A stretch of DNA of 49,890 nucleotides, taken from the NCBI GenBank assembly GCA_036406615.1, contig DASXAQ010000043.1, positions 1 through 49,890 on the forward strand. The letters run 5' to 3'. Each line of letters starts with the position of its first letter. Within the stretch, counting starts at the first letter, position 1. Origin of the DNA: DASXAQ01 sp036406615. Its GTDB lineage: Bacteria; Actinomycetota; UBA4738. A model generated the notes under the pieces. That model was not told the origin of the DNA. It made no database searches and was given only the letters and a program-made list of their open reading frames with translations. Both the position numbers and the translations under genes were made by a program. Positions 1 to 9,226 of this stretch are shown here, piece after piece.

Positions 1-650
1 GCCAGGACCACCGCGCGCGCCATCCCGCGTCCGCGATGGTCCTCGCGCGTCCACACGTCCTCGATCTGCGCGGTCCGCCCGTCCGAGTACAGGTCGCAGA
101 ACGCGACGGCCCCGTCGCCGTCGAAGGCCGCGAAGTGGCGAAGGTGCGTGGCGTCGGCGAGCGATCGCACCCGCCCGAGGATCTGGCGGACGCGCTCGTC
201 CGGGGTATCCGAAGGGTCGTCCCGCACCCAACGCTCCTTCGCGGAGGCCACTTCGGGCCACGATGCTTGGCGGGCCACCCCTGGTTCCGCCGGCCGGTCG
301 GGGTCGCGGCGAAGCGCCATGACGACGACCGGGTACGCCGTCCATCCCTTCTCCGCCACCTGGGCTGCCAGTGTGCTGCCCGCCGCCTCGTCGTCGAGGC
401 GAACGAATCGATGGTGCATGCCCGCATCGCCGAGCAGGCCATCGGCCACGTCGATCAGACGGTCCGCGGTCAGCCGGTCGTCCGGCCGCTCGATGCGGAG
501 GAAGTTGACGTCATAGGAGAGCGGGAAGCGCGAATTCGTGAGAGCCGTGCCCCACTCGAACGGCTCGAGGTGGGTCGCCATTCGGTTCTGGGTCTCCCGC
601 CGAAACGCGATTGCCCTCGCAAGTGAATCGCTGTCGTCTACTGGTGTCAT
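1..650 (-). CDS. GNAT-family N-acetyltransferase, C-terminus cut by window edge
   Basis: Reading the minus strand from an ATG at 650, the frame stays open to base 1 and gives about 216 residues with no stop, so the gene continues outside the window. The last visible part contains an acetyl-CoA pyrophosphate loop of GNAT type, RGRGMARAVV, preceded by a central beta strand (FAAFDGDGAVAFCDLYSDG) and IEDVWT, the usual order in GNAT domains. The first ~110 residues are a divergent N-terminal half. The start has no Shine-Dalgarno; a TAGTCT -10-like hexamer lies 8 bases upstream (659-664), suggesting a near-leaderless mRNA. The substrate cannot be told. Confidence 0.75.
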   Translation of the reverse strand, partial: MTPVDDSDSLARAIAFRRETQNRMATHLEPFEWGTALTNSRFPLSYDVNFLRIERPDDRLTADRLIDVADGLLGDAGMHHRFVRLDDEAAGSTLAAQVAEKGWTAYPVVVMALRRDPDRPAEPGVARQASWPEVASAKERWVRDDPSDTPDERVRQILGRVRSLADATHLRHFAAFDGDGAVAFCDLYSDGRTAQIEDVWTREDHRGRGMARAVVL

Positions 651-716
651 GTCGGTGGAGACTAGCGTTCGCAAGGGACTTGCTCTGGCGCGCGACGAGG
701 AGCATCCTTCGTTGCC

Positions 717-1631
717 GTGCCGGAGGACTTCGACGATCGGTTTCGAGCTGCGGCGTTTGCCTACCTGCATGGGCTGATCGATCGGTCGGGCGGGCTCGTG
801 ACCCGATCCGAGTTGGAGGCTTTCCCATTCGATGGGAAACGAGTGCGCCTCATCGCCCCGCAGCAAGGGATCTGGGCGCCGAAGGGGCTGGATGCAGCCT
901 TGACGATCATGACGACCTTTGCGGCAAGTCCCGAGCAGCGTCCTTATGCGGATGAAGTGGGTCCGGACGGATATCAGCGCTACAAGTGGCGTGGGACGGA
1001 TGCAGAGATGAGCGACAATCGGCGGCTACGGGCCGCAATGAAGTTGGGGAAGCCTCTCGTCTGGCTACTCGGAGTCGCTCCAGGCATTTACCAACCCGCC
1101 TATCCTGTGTGGCTCGTCGCCGAAGAGTCCGACCAACATCAGTTCGTCGTCGCGCTCGATGAGGTCGAACGTGATGGCTGGACCCCCGAACTTGCGGACC
1201 GGACTCCGTTCGATCCTCTCCGACGATATGCGGTCGTCTTGGCTCGTCAAAGGCTGCACCAGCGGGTCTTCAGGGGGCAAGTACTCGTTGCCTATGACCG
1301 ACAATGCGCGCTCTGCCGCCTGCGACATGAGTCGCTCTTGGACGCAGCGCATATCAAGGAAGACTCAGAGGGGGGAAAACCCGTGGTGCCGAACGGCATG
1401 GCCATGTGCGCGATCCACCATCGGGCTTTCGATGCGAACGTCCTTGGCGTCCGGCCTGACCATGTGGTGGAGATCCGTTCAGCTGTTCTTGCAGAACACG
1501 ATGGGCCGACCCTCCGGCACGCATTGCAGGACCTTCACGGCACGACCATCAATCTTCCAAGGCATCGTCGTGACCTTCCGAGCACCGAGCTACTCGAGGA
1601 GCGCTACCAGCGTTTCCGCGAAGCAGGATGA
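717..1631 (+). CDS. HNH endonuclease, restriction-type
   Basis: 304 residues starting at GTG 717; GAGGAG at 697-702 is a possible ribosome site, though 14 bases away, and an in-frame stop at 663 leaves no better start. The C-terminal third is an HNH nuclease with a zinc-binding frame: C197xxC200, then DAAH with His212 as likely general base, Asn226, and C231xxH234-H235. The N-terminal ~190 residues match, from memory, the conserved N-terminal region of actinobacterial proteins annotated as putative HNH restriction endonucleases (motif YKWRGTD). No methyltransferase or other restriction gene is adjacent, so it is either a solitary modification-dependent nuclease or a defence orphan. Its codons use visibly more A/T than neighbouring genes, which may mean recent acquisition. 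Confidence 0.8.
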   Translation: MPEDFDDRFRAAAFAYLHGLIDRSGGLVTRSELEAFPFDGKRVRLIAPQQGIWAPKGLDAALTIMTTFAASPEQRPYADEVGPDGYQRYKWRGTDAEMSDNRRLRAAMKLGKPLVWLLGVAPGIYQPAYPVWLVAEESDQHQFVVALDEVERDGWTPELADRTPFDPLRRYAVVLARQRLHQRVFRGQVLVAYDRQCALCRLRHESLLDAAHIKEDSEGGKPVVPNGMAMCAIHHRAFDANVLGVRPDHVVEIRSAVLAEHDGPTLRHALQDLHGTTINLPRHRRDLPSTELLEERYQRFREAG

Positions 1632-1647
1632 GTGATTGGACCAAGCC

Positions 1648-2091
1648 TCAGGCGAGCCCGGCGTCGAGGGTGATGTCGACGTTGCCGCGGATGGCGTTGG
1701 AGATCGGGCACGATCCCTCGGCGGTCTCGGCGGCGGTCTTGAAGCCGGCGTCGTCAAGCCCGCTCACGACGCCACGGACCTCCAGATGCATGGTCGTGAC
1801 GGCGACGCCGCCGTCCACCCGATCCAGCGAGCACGTGGCCTTCACATCGAGCGAGTCCGCAGGCGTGCCCGCCTTGGCCAGCGTGTTGGAGAACGCCATC
1901 GCGTAGCACGCGGCGTGCGCGCCGGCCAGCAACTCCTCGGGGCTGGTGCGGCCGTCGGATTTCTCCGTCCGCGAGGCCCACGTGATCGGCGCGCCCTGCA
2001 GCACCTTGCTGCTGTCCAGCGTCAGGTCGCCTTCGCCTTCGGTCAGGTTGCCCTTCCACGACACCACCGCGATCCGGTCCGCCATCGCCAT
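1648..2091 (-). CDS. OsmC-family peroxiredoxin
   Basis: 147 residues. OsmC/Ohr proteins reduce organic hydroperoxides in the cytoplasm with a two-cysteine mechanism. Both cysteines are present: Cys62 in GAHAACYAMAF and Cys128 in EGSCPISNAI, and the spacing and the SPEELLAGAHAACY block are typical of the OsmC subfamily rather than Ohr. ATG 2091 was chosen because AGGAGG sits 7 bases upstream; a second ATG at 2085 is possible. It lies 52 bases downstream of a MerR regulator on the same strand, which suggests a peroxide-responsive two-gene operon. It ends 16 bases from the convergent HNH gene. Confidence 0.9.
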   Translation of the reverse strand: MAMADRIAVVSWKGNLTEGEGDLTLDSSKVLQGAPITWASRTEKSDGRTSPEELLAGAHAACYAMAFSNTLAKAGTPADSLDVKATCSLDRVDGGVAVTTMHLEVRGVVSGLDDAGFKTAAETAEGSCPISNAIRGNVDITLDAGLA

Positions 2092-2143
2092 GACGATCCC
2101 TCCTCTCCTCGCGGCGCACCTGGGCAGATGCGTCTCGACGAAT

Positions 2144-2590
2144 CTACCCCGGAGGGCGCGGACCGAGTCCTCGCGGACCCTTGGGCGGACCGGGCGGCTC
2201 CGGATGCGGGTGCAGATAGCGGTCCGGCTCGTCGCCGGTGAGGTCGCGGAACGCCTTGCGCGCGTAAAGGATCCGCAAGGCGAGCTCCGCAAGGTGGGCC
2301 TCGTCGCCGCCCTCGGCGGCTGTGCGCACCTCGCGCTCCGACAACGACCGCAGGGCGCGGATTCCGTCGATCCCCACGCCGTCGTCCAGCAGGCGCTTCA
2401 CCAGCCGCGCGATCGCCAGGTCGTGAGGCGCGTACCGGAGCTTGCCGTGCTCGCGCGACGGGCTGATCAGCCCCTGCTCCTCCCAGTAGCGCATGACCCG
2501 AGGCGTGACGCCGACCTCCTCGGCCAGTCGAGGGATGGCCACGAGTGCCTCGGAATGTGACGTGATATCGTCGTGTTCGGGTCGCGGCAT
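2144..2590 (-). CDS. MerR-family transcriptional regulator
   Basis: 148 residues. The N-terminal winged helix of MerR type is clear (IPRLAEEVGVTPRVMRYWEE, then GLISPSR), followed by a helical segment and a Pro/Gly-rich tail ending PRGLGPRPPG. No cysteine cluster for metal sensing is visible. ATG 2590 is preferred over GTG 2602 because a good promoter (TTGCCT, 17 bases, TAGAGT) would place the transcription start only about 3 bases before 2590 and after the GTG. It is followed by the OsmC gene and is divergent from an ArsB/NhaD-like transporter, so either could be its target. Confidence 0.85.
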   Translation of the reverse strand: MPRPEHDDITSHSEALVAIPRLAEEVGVTPRVMRYWEEQGLISPSREHGKLRYAPHDLAIARLVKRLLDDGVGIDGIRALRSLSEREVRTAAEGGDEAHLAELALRILYARKAFRDLTGDEPDRYLHPHPEPPGPPKGPRGLGPRPPG

Positions 2591-2600
2591 CGGCGGCCCC

Positions 2601-2629
2601 ACTCTACGTCAGCCCACCCGTGGAGGCAA
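2601..2629 (-). promoter_or_regulatory. Promoter of merR-osmC operon
   Basis: On the minus strand TTGCCT (2624-2629) and TAGAGT (2601-2606) are separated by 17 bases, with the ATG at 2590 ten bases beyond the -10. The -35 overlaps the start region of the divergent transporter, so the two units are tightly packed. Confidence 0.5.
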
Positions 2630-3654
2630 TGCTGGCCCCAATGCGCCCTTGGCCGGGTCGAAGATCAGTCAAGATCCTGCCGGATTCGGATGGCTTCTCC
2701 CGAACCCTGGCGGGCATCGGCGCGGCGGCGGCCGCACTGGCCGGAGCTCTGCGGCCGGACGGCTTGGCGACGGCGGCTCGTGGGACGGCCGTTCCCTTTC
2801 TCGAGGTCGGCGCCGTGGTGCTCGCCGGGTGGGTGGCCGTGCGCCTTGGCGTGTTCCGGCGAGCCGCGCGCCTGCCGCGCCGCTGGCCGTCCGCCGCGAG
2901 GGTAGCGGTGGCGCTGCTCATGACCGCCGCGATCGGCGGGCTGGTGAACCTCGACGTCGCCGTCGTTGTGACCATGCCGGTCGCGATGGCGATGGCCGCG
3001 GAGTCCGGACTCGCGGCCGGCGCTCTGGCGGTCGCCGTCGCCAACACCGCGAATGCGACCTCCTTCCTGCTGCCCACGTCGAACCTCACCACCCTGTTGG
3101 TCTTGCGATCGAACGCACCGTCGTTCCGCACCTACGCGGCAGGGTCGTGGATCGGGTGGCTTGCGGTGACGGTGACAACCGTGGCGTGCCTCGTGCCCAT
3201 CGCGGCTCGACGCGAATCCGGGTGGACCTCGCCGCTTCGACCACGGGGAGCCGACTGGTCTCTCGCCCGGATCGCGATGGATCTCGGTGCGATGTTCCTG
3301 CTCGCCTCCGGGCTGCGCACGTTCTTGCCCGCAGGCCTCACGCTTCCCGGCGGGTTCGCGACGCAGGTCCTGGCCGCTTCGGCGCTCGCTTCCGCCGCGG
3401 ACAACCTGCCCGCCGCCGCCGTGGTCCACGGCGGCGGGGGAGCCATCGGCCCCTGGGCCGCGATCCTCGCCATGTCGGCGGGCGCGAACCTGTTCGTCGT
3501 CGGGTCGGTGGCGACGGTTCTTTGCCGCCGGCTCGCCAGAGAATCCGGCGCCGCCTTCTCCGTGTGGCGGTTCACCGCCGTCGGCGTGGCCCTGCTTCCC
3601 ATCCAGATCGCCGTCGCCTGCGCGGGGCTCCGGCTGTCCGGCGCGATTCGATGA
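2629..3654 (+). CDS. ArsB/NhaD-like ion transporter (IT superfamily)
   Basis: About 341 residues of hydrophobic protein with roughly ten membrane segments. It carries the hallmarks of the ArsB/NhaD fold: NLDVAVVVTMPVAMAMA in place of the ArsB N-x-D-T motif, then ANTANATSFLLPTSNLTTLL, SAADNLPAAAVV, and near the C-terminus SAGANLFVVGSVATVL. It is shorter than typical ArsB (~430 residues), mainly at the N-terminus. The family exports arsenite or exchanges Na+/H+; the substrate here is unknown. Start is uncertain: ATG 2629 (GGAGG only 2 bases upstream), GTG 2620 and ATG 2641 are all in frame. It is divergent from the MerR gene. Confidence 0.7.
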   Translation: MLAPMRPWPGRRSVKILPDSDGFSRTLAGIGAAAAALAGALRPDGLATAARGTAVPFLEVGAVVLAGWVAVRLGVFRRAARLPRRWPSAARVAVALLMTAAIGGLVNLDVAVVVTMPVAMAMAAESGLAAGALAVAVANTANATSFLLPTSNLTTLLVLRSNAPSFRTYAAGSWIGWLAVTVTTVACLVPIAARRESGWTSPLRPRGADWSLARIAMDLGAMFLLASGLRTFLPAGLTLPGGFATQVLAASALASAADNLPAAAVVHGGGGAIGPWAAILAMSAGANLFVVGSVATVLCRRLARESGAAFSVWRFTAVGVALLPIQIAVACAGLRLSGAIR

Positions 3655-3683
3655 GCCCCGCGGACCGGCCGCCGTCGCTGGGA

Positions 3684-3689
3684 TAAGGT
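3684..3689 (+). promoter_or_regulatory. -10 element TAAGGT for a leaderless MBL gene
   Basis: TAAGGT ends exactly 6 bases before ATG 3696, so transcription would begin on or next to the start codon. There is no Shine-Dalgarno between them and no clear -35. Confidence 0.45.
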
Positions 3690-3695
3690 GCTCGG

Positions 3696-4565
3696 ATGCC
3701 GGACGGGGTTCGCCACCTGGGGGACGTGAGGATCGACGCCATCCTCGACCTGGAGGCGGCGTTTCCGATCGAGGACGCGTTCGGCCCGACCGACGACCGG
3801 GAGTCCGCCTCGCGCGACACGCTGGTGAAGCGCTTCCCGGAGGACTTCACGGCGGGCGCCTGGCGCTTCCGCGACCGGTGCTTCCTGATTCGATCGCCCG
3901 GCTCGGTCGTCCTGGTGGACGCGGGATCCGGCCCGATCGACTCCTCGATGGGCCGCTACCTCGGCGTGGCAGGCGTCCTGCCGGACGCGCTCGCAGCGCT
4001 GCGTGTGACTCCGGACGACGTCGACCACGTGGTGCTCACCCACATGCATTCGGATCACATCGGCTGGAGCACCCGCCCGCAGGCCGAAGCGTTCGTTCCG
4101 CGGTTTCCCAACGCCCGCTACTACCTGCACGCCGCCGACGTCGAGGCCAAGCGAACCTCGGACGACGAGGACGACGTCCGAGAGCTCTCCGAGATCATCG
4201 AGCCGCTCATTGCATCCGGCCAACTCGACACGTCGAGCGACGATCTCGAGATCGTGCCGGGGCTGCGCCTCCACCATGCCCCTGGCCACACGCCCGGGCA
4301 TCGCGTGGCGCTGCTTGAAGTCGAAGGCGAGCGAGTCCTGTTCTGTGGGGATCTGCTGCACTTCACGCTGCAGCTGAACGACGTCGCGAGCTCAACCCAC
4401 GGCGACCGCGATCCCGACGCGGCGGCGAAGTATCGGGCAGTCTGGCTCGACCGCGTCGAGGCCGAAGGGATGACGCTCGCCTCCGCGCACGTCCCTCCCG
4501 CGGCGCTCGGAAGGCTCGTCCGCGAGAACGGCGCCCGCCGGCTCCGCCCGTGGGACGCCGTGTGA
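3696..4565 (+). CDS. MBL-fold metallohydrolase (lactonase-like)
   Basis: 289 residues. Metallo-beta-lactamase fold with the di-metal motif HxHxDH at His116, His118, Asp120 and His121 (THMHSDHIG), a second ligand region GHTPGH at 197-202, and FCGDLLH providing the bridging Asp. The order and the long segment before the first motif resemble AHL-lactonase-like and related soluble hydrolases; the real substrate cannot be deduced. The transcript looks leaderless (TAAGGT 6 bases upstream, no ribosome site). It is convergent with the RNHCP gene, 15 bases apart. Confidence 0.85.
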   Translation: MPDGVRHLGDVRIDAILDLEAAFPIEDAFGPTDDRESASRDTLVKRFPEDFTAGAWRFRDRCFLIRSPGSVVLVDAGSGPIDSSMGRYLGVAGVLPDALAALRVTPDDVDHVVLTHMHSDHIGWSTRPQAEAFVPRFPNARYYLHAADVEAKRTSDDEDDVRELSEIIEPLIASGQLDTSSDDLEIVPGLRLHHAPGHTPGHRVALLEVEGERVLFCGDLLHFTLQLNDVASSTHGDRDPDAAAKYRAVWLDRVEAEGMTLASAHVPPAALGRLVRENGARRLRPWDAV

Positions 4566-4580
4566 CACGGTCGCCGGCGA

Positions 4581-4955
4581 TCACAATTCGGCGATCCGCT
4601 CGATCGGAAACGGGGTTCGCGCCAGCGGCATGACCGCGATGCGAAACAGGAGCAGCGGATTGTCGTCGCCCGCCGTCCGGTTGAGTCGAAGCTCGTCGCA
4701 CCCGGCACACCGATGCACCAGCACCCACTCCCCGTCTCCTCGGACGCTGACCGCGATCGGCTCCATGAGCGAGCCGCAGTCCGCGTCGCGGTCGCCGGGG
4801 GCGTCGTCATCCAGATGCCTGCTCCACAGGCAGTTCGGGCAGTGGTTGCGGTGCGCCGTCCCGGACGCGTGCATGGACACGTCCAGGCGGCAGTGCCCGC
4901 AGCGAAACGAGTTCGTGCCATGGCGCACGGCGCCACGGCGTTGGTCGCGAGACAT
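4581..4955 (-). CDS. RNHCP domain protein, putative zinc-binding
   Basis: 124 residues. Contains the family signature RNHCPNCLWSRHLD plus CxxC pairs FRCGHC and HRCAGCDEL, so at least one zinc site is likely. RNHCP proteins are small bacterial proteins of unknown function. ATG 4955 was chosen because GGAGG lies 9 bases upstream. An in-frame upstream codon would extend it to 4979 without a ribosome site. A possible short leader ORF lies at 5025-5084. Confidence 0.85.
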   Translation of the reverse strand: MSRDQRRGAVRHGTNSFRCGHCRLDVSMHASGTAHRNHCPNCLWSRHLDDDAPGDRDADCGSLMEPIAVSVRGDGEWVLVHRCAGCDELRLNRTAGDDNPLLLFRIAVMPLARTPFPIERIAEL

Positions 4956-5208
4956 AACGGGGAACCTCCACGAGCGCAACGATCGGTGAGGACGCCGTCG
5001 CGCCTGCGAGGTTCGGAGGGGCTGCTACGAAGAGAAGCCGGCCGGTGTCGAGGCGCGACGAAGCCGCACCCTGGCGGTCGTCATTCAGCACCTCCTGGCC
5101 GGTCGGACCGGCACCGTCGCCGGTCTGTCGTCAGGAGAGGGTAGCACGGCGCCGCCCCGGATTTCCCTCCGTCGTGTCGGCTCAACGGTCGAGCCCGGTA
5201 CGTCGAAC
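4956..5208. other. Intergenic stretch between the RNHCP and DUF4097 genes
   Basis: 253 bases. Apart from the candidate leader ORF I see only a TACCCT -10-like hexamer on the minus strand (5138-5143), which would start an RNA about 45 bases before the leader ORF. No convincing -35, RNA gene or repeat. Confidence 0.3.
5025..5084 (-). CDS. Possible 19-residue leader ORF upstream of the RNHCP gene
   Basis: ATG at 5084 is preceded by GGAGG with 6 bases between, an ideal ribosome site in a stretch otherwise without a gene. It encodes a basic 19-residue peptide beginning MTTARVRLRR and ending at TAG (5025-5027), 69 bases before the RNHCP start. There is no homology evidence; it could be a chance ORF. 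Confidence 0.25.
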   Translation of the reverse strand: MTTARVRLRRASTPAGFSS

Positions 5209-6033
5209 TCAGGCCGCGCCGGCGGAGGCGATCGCGCGATGCACGCGGATGTCGCCGCTGACCGAACGCGCGTGGATCTCCACGTCGGCGGCCCGGGCGC
5301 GGTGCTGCCCTTCGCCGAACCCGTCGAGCTCGCAGGACGTGTCGCCCGAGGCCGAGACCAGGTCCATCCACACGCCCCGGTCGGCGACCACGCCGACGTC
5401 CAGGTTGCCCGAGACGGTTGACAGATCCACGCGCCCCCGGTCCACCGCTCCGACCGACGCGCTCCCAGAAACGCTCTTGGCGGAGACGTCGCCGTCGGCG
5501 CGCTCCACCGAGATGCTGCCCGAGACCATCGAGGCGCTCAGCTTGGCACCGACGTGGCTCGCTCGCGCCTGGCCAGAAACCGTTGCGATGGACGCGGACC
5601 CGCCGACGTCGCCGAGCTCCACGTCGCCGCTCGCGCTCTGGACCCGGGCGTCGGCCTCGACGTCGCCGAACACGACGTTGCCCGAAGCCGTCTTGACGTC
5701 GAGGGAGTGGAACCGGCCCCTGCCGGTGACCTTGGCGGATCCCGTGGCGGTGGCGACGCTCGGCCCATGCGGCGTGGTGATGCGGACCTCGTACGACTCG
5801 CGGCCGGACCAGCGCCGCCGGCCCTGCTCGACCGCCACGTACAGCGTTGCGCGCCCGCCCGACGAGGGGCGGAAGATCTCGCGAACCTCCTGCGGCGTCT
5901 CGCCGGCGCGCGGCCCGCGCAGGCGGCGCACGTCGACCGTCGTCTCCGCGCCCTCGACGGTGTCGATCTCGATCGTGCCGGCGGGGATCCTTACGTCGAT
6001 CGCGATGGGCTCCGGGGTCGGGTAGGTCGTCAT
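5209..6033 (-). CDS. DUF4097 beta-repeat protein
   Basis: 274 residues. After a short N-terminal strand region (IDVRIPAGTIEIDT), the protein is a ladder of repeats built on SGD/SGN/SGS turns: TASGNVVFGDV, SASGDVELGDV, TVSGQARASHV, MVSGSISV, SVSGSASV, TVSGNLDVGVV, SASGDTSCEL, SVSGDIRV. This is the DUF4097 (adhesin-like) beta-helix. No signal peptide is seen, so it is probably cytoplasmic here. ATG 6033 has AAGGAG 8 bases upstream. It is the second gene of an operon with the ribbon-helix-helix gene 23 bases upstream; this pairing is common in actinobacteria but its role is unknown. Confidence 0.85.
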   Translation of the reverse strand: MTTYPTPEPIAIDVRIPAGTIEIDTVEGAETTVDVRRLRGPRAGETPQEVREIFRPSSGGRATLYVAVEQGRRRWSGRESYEVRITTPHGPSVATATGSAKVTGRGRFHSLDVKTASGNVVFGDVEADARVQSASGDVELGDVGGSASIATVSGQARASHVGAKLSASMVSGSISVERADGDVSAKSVSGSASVGAVDRGRVDLSTVSGNLDVGVVADRGVWMDLVSASGDTSCELDGFGEGQHRARAADVEIHARSVSGDIRVHRAIASAGAA

Positions 6034-6056
6034 GGCTCGGTCTCCTTTCGGTTCGG

Positions 6057-6500
6057 TCAGCTCTGGGCGAAGCCGCGGACGCGACGTCCGCGAACGGGCC
6101 GTTGGTCGAGCGCGCGCTTCACGGCTCGAACCAGCCAGGCGTTGGTCGACAGGCCCTCGCGGTTGGACGCCGCCTCGGCGGCGAGCTTCAGGCTCTCGGG
6201 AAGCCGCAGCGTGATCCGCGCGGAGTCCTCCTCGGGGGACACGTCGGCCGGCTCATCGGGATCGGACACGAAAACCAGCGACACGTCGGTTCCGGCAACC
6301 CGGACCTCGATCCGGCCCGCGGGCACCTGGTCGCTCAACTCGGCCGCGGCCTCCGACAGGGCATCGAGGAGGTGCACCCGCACCGACGCCTCGAGCAGCC
6401 TGCCCAGCCGAAGGGCGATCTCGGTGGTCTTCGGGTCGCCTCCTTCGGCGGCCGTCTGCACGTCCACCTGCATGGCATCCAGCATCGCGGTGATGTTCAT
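6057..6500 (-). CDS. Ribbon-helix-helix regulator of the DUF4097 operon
   Basis: 147 residues. The C-terminal part (93-131) is a ribbon-helix-helix: strand ARITLRLPESL, then two helices ending NAWLVRAVKRAL. It resembles HicB/Arc-type DNA-binding tails. The N-terminal ~90 residues are predicted alpha/beta and of unknown function. The mRNA appears leaderless: the promoter TTGACA-N17-CATACT puts the transcription start on the A of ATG 6500. Three TGACGT-containing sites overlap the promoter and start codon, so autorepression is likely. A toxin partner is not visible; the following gene is a beta-repeat protein. Confidence 0.85.
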   Translation of the reverse strand: MNITAMLDAMQVDVQTAAEGGDPKTTEIALRLGRLLEASVRVHLLDALSEAAAELSDQVPAGRIEVRVAGTDVSLVFVSDPDEPADVSPEEDSARITLRLPESLKLAAEAASNREGLSTNAWLVRAVKRALDQRPVRGRRVRGFAQS

Positions 6501-6535
6501 GACGTCAGTATGACGTCATGAATGACGTCTGTCAA
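6500..6535 (-). promoter_or_regulatory. Leaderless promoter with three overlapping TGACGT operators
   Basis: Minus-strand -35 TTGACA at 6530-6535 and -10 CATACT at 6507-6512 are 17 bases apart; the start codon begins 7 bases past the -10. Plus-strand copies of TGACGTCA occur at 6500-6507 and 6511-6518, and TGACGTCT at 6523-6530, giving an 11/12-base period on one DNA face. The first copy includes the start codon. Confidence 0.7.
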
Positions 6536-6567
6536 CCGCCATACGAACTCCGGAGAGGGCCCACAGA

Positions 6568-6588
6568 TATGAGTGCCGAACGCTCAAC
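6568..6588 (+). promoter_or_regulatory. HAIR-like (HspR) operator upstream of lon
   Basis: TATGAGT, exactly 7 bases, GCTCAAC. Compared with the HAIR consensus CTTGAGT-N7-ACTCAAG, ten of the twelve core positions match and the spacer length is exact. It ends 5 bases before the predicted lon -35. HspR control of lon is known in Streptomyces; its operation here is inferred. Confidence 0.55.
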
Positions 6589-6593
6589 TTTGG

Positions 6594-6622
6594 CTGACGA
6601 ACGGAATACCCGTCGCTACCAT
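6594..6622 (+). promoter_or_regulatory. lon promoter
   Basis: CTGACG (6594-6599), a 17-base spacer, and TACCAT (6617-6622). The start site would be near 6629, about 43 bases before the ATG at 6672, which has GGGAGA as ribosome site. Confidence 0.45.
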
Positions 6623-6671
6623 GGGGTTCAGCCTGTCAGTAATGGCGTAATCGACTCGCGGGAGACGAACG

Positions 6672-9140
<2,469 letters not shown>

Positions 9141-9193
9141 TCCAACCGTTCGGCCGTCGGGCCGATCGCGCACGGTCTCCCGCGACCGCGCAC

Positions 9194-9226
9194 CTGAGGG
9201 CGGGCCCGATCCGGGCCCGCCCTCAG
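9194..9226. terminator. Bidirectional hairpin between lon and amidohydrolase gene
   Basis: Perfect 14-base stem (9194-9207 with 9213-9226) and a 5-base loop, almost all G/C. It lacks a T run but stands between convergent genes and includes the stop codon of the amidohydrolase gene (9223-9225). Confidence 0.7.

Noticed and set aside
4561..4585. Inverted TGTGA/TCACA around TCGCCGGCGA at the convergent stops of the MBL and RNHCP genes
   Set aside because: The two stems do not stack without a 5-base bulge, so a terminator is only weakly possible.
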